Shown here in pieces: positions 5,157-5,182 of a DNA stretch of 5,182 nt; positions within the stretch are counted from its first letter, which is position 1, and each line of letters starts with the position of its first letter. The stretch lies in the NCBI GenBank assembly GCA_900553265.1, contig USDD01000140.1, positions 1 to 5,182 of the forward strand. The letters are read 5' to 3'. The position numbers were made by a program, and so were the translations under genes. Under the pieces are notes generated by a model. That model saw only the letters and a list, made by a program, of their open reading frames with translations, was not told the DNA's origin and made no database searches. Source of the DNA: an uncultured Eubacteriales bacterium (lineage in GTDB: Bacteria; Bacillota; Clostridia; Christensenellales; Aristaeellaceae).

Positions 5157-5182
5157 CTGTCTCTTATACACATCTGACGCTG
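5157..5182 (+). other. Nextera/Tn5 sequencing adapter left on the contig end (not genomic)
   Basis: Bases 5157-5175 are the 19-bp Tn5 mosaic end CTGTCTCTTATACACATCT as seen in read-through. GACGCTG (5176-5182) continues as the reverse complement of the Nextera read-1 adapter. The ATPase frame is natural up to 5156 and meaningless after it. Any protein predicted through here gains an artificial N-terminus such as MCIRDR. Confidence 0.97.

Noticed and set aside
5164..5172. TTATACACA, a third match to the DnaA-box consensus
   Set aside because: It is part of the Tn5 mosaic end in the adapter, not genomic.
4784..5173. 129-residue minus-strand reading frame beginning MCIRDRVYPF
   Set aside because: Its start lies inside the adapter and it is out of frame with the recognisable AAA+ ATPase; MCIRDR is the translated mosaic end.

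Overview
The window is a GC-rich piece of a spore-forming (or formerly spore-forming) member of the Bacillota, probably class Clostridia. Two sporulation-family genes (a Spo0A-type regulator and SpoIIP) and the end of a SpoVK-type AAA ATPase lie together with strong Shine-Dalgarno sites and an anaerobic ribonucleotide reductase activase, which points to an anaerobe. The order and species cannot be fixed from the sequence. The last 26 bases (5157-5182) are not genomic: they are the Nextera/Tn5 mosaic end plus the start of the read-1 adapter. This looks like the end of a short-read, perhaps metagenomic, contig.

Left part (1-1750, minus strand): spoIIP (827-1750, TTG start) is followed by a Spo0A-like response regulator (1-615) whose 3' end runs off the window. 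The gap between them (616-826) is AT-rich. It holds a near-consensus sigma-A promoter, a weaker sigma-H-like candidate, and a perfect 16-bp palindrome. The regulator keeps the Spo0A receiver and DNA-binding folds, but the phospho-acceptor aspartate is asparagine and the acidic pair at the active site is altered. It is therefore probably a phosphorylation-independent Spo0A paralogue or a degenerate one.

Middle part (1921-4608, plus strand): from one good sigma-A promoter, three genes separated by only 2-3 bases form an operon. They encode a MurR/RpiR-type regulator (HTH plus SIS domain), an HI0933/YhiN-family FAD oxidoreductase, and the radical-SAM activase NrdG. No sugar catabolic gene accompanies the RpiR regulator, and no nrdD accompanies nrdG.

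Right part (4609-5156): a 102-bp convergent intergenic region carries two perfect DnaA-box matches in a 32-bp tandem arrangement, followed by a 12-bp-stem bidirectional terminator. Beyond it, on the minus strand, is the C-terminal part of a SpoVK/CbbX-type AAA+ ATPase with a charged, helical tail. It is cut by the contig end.
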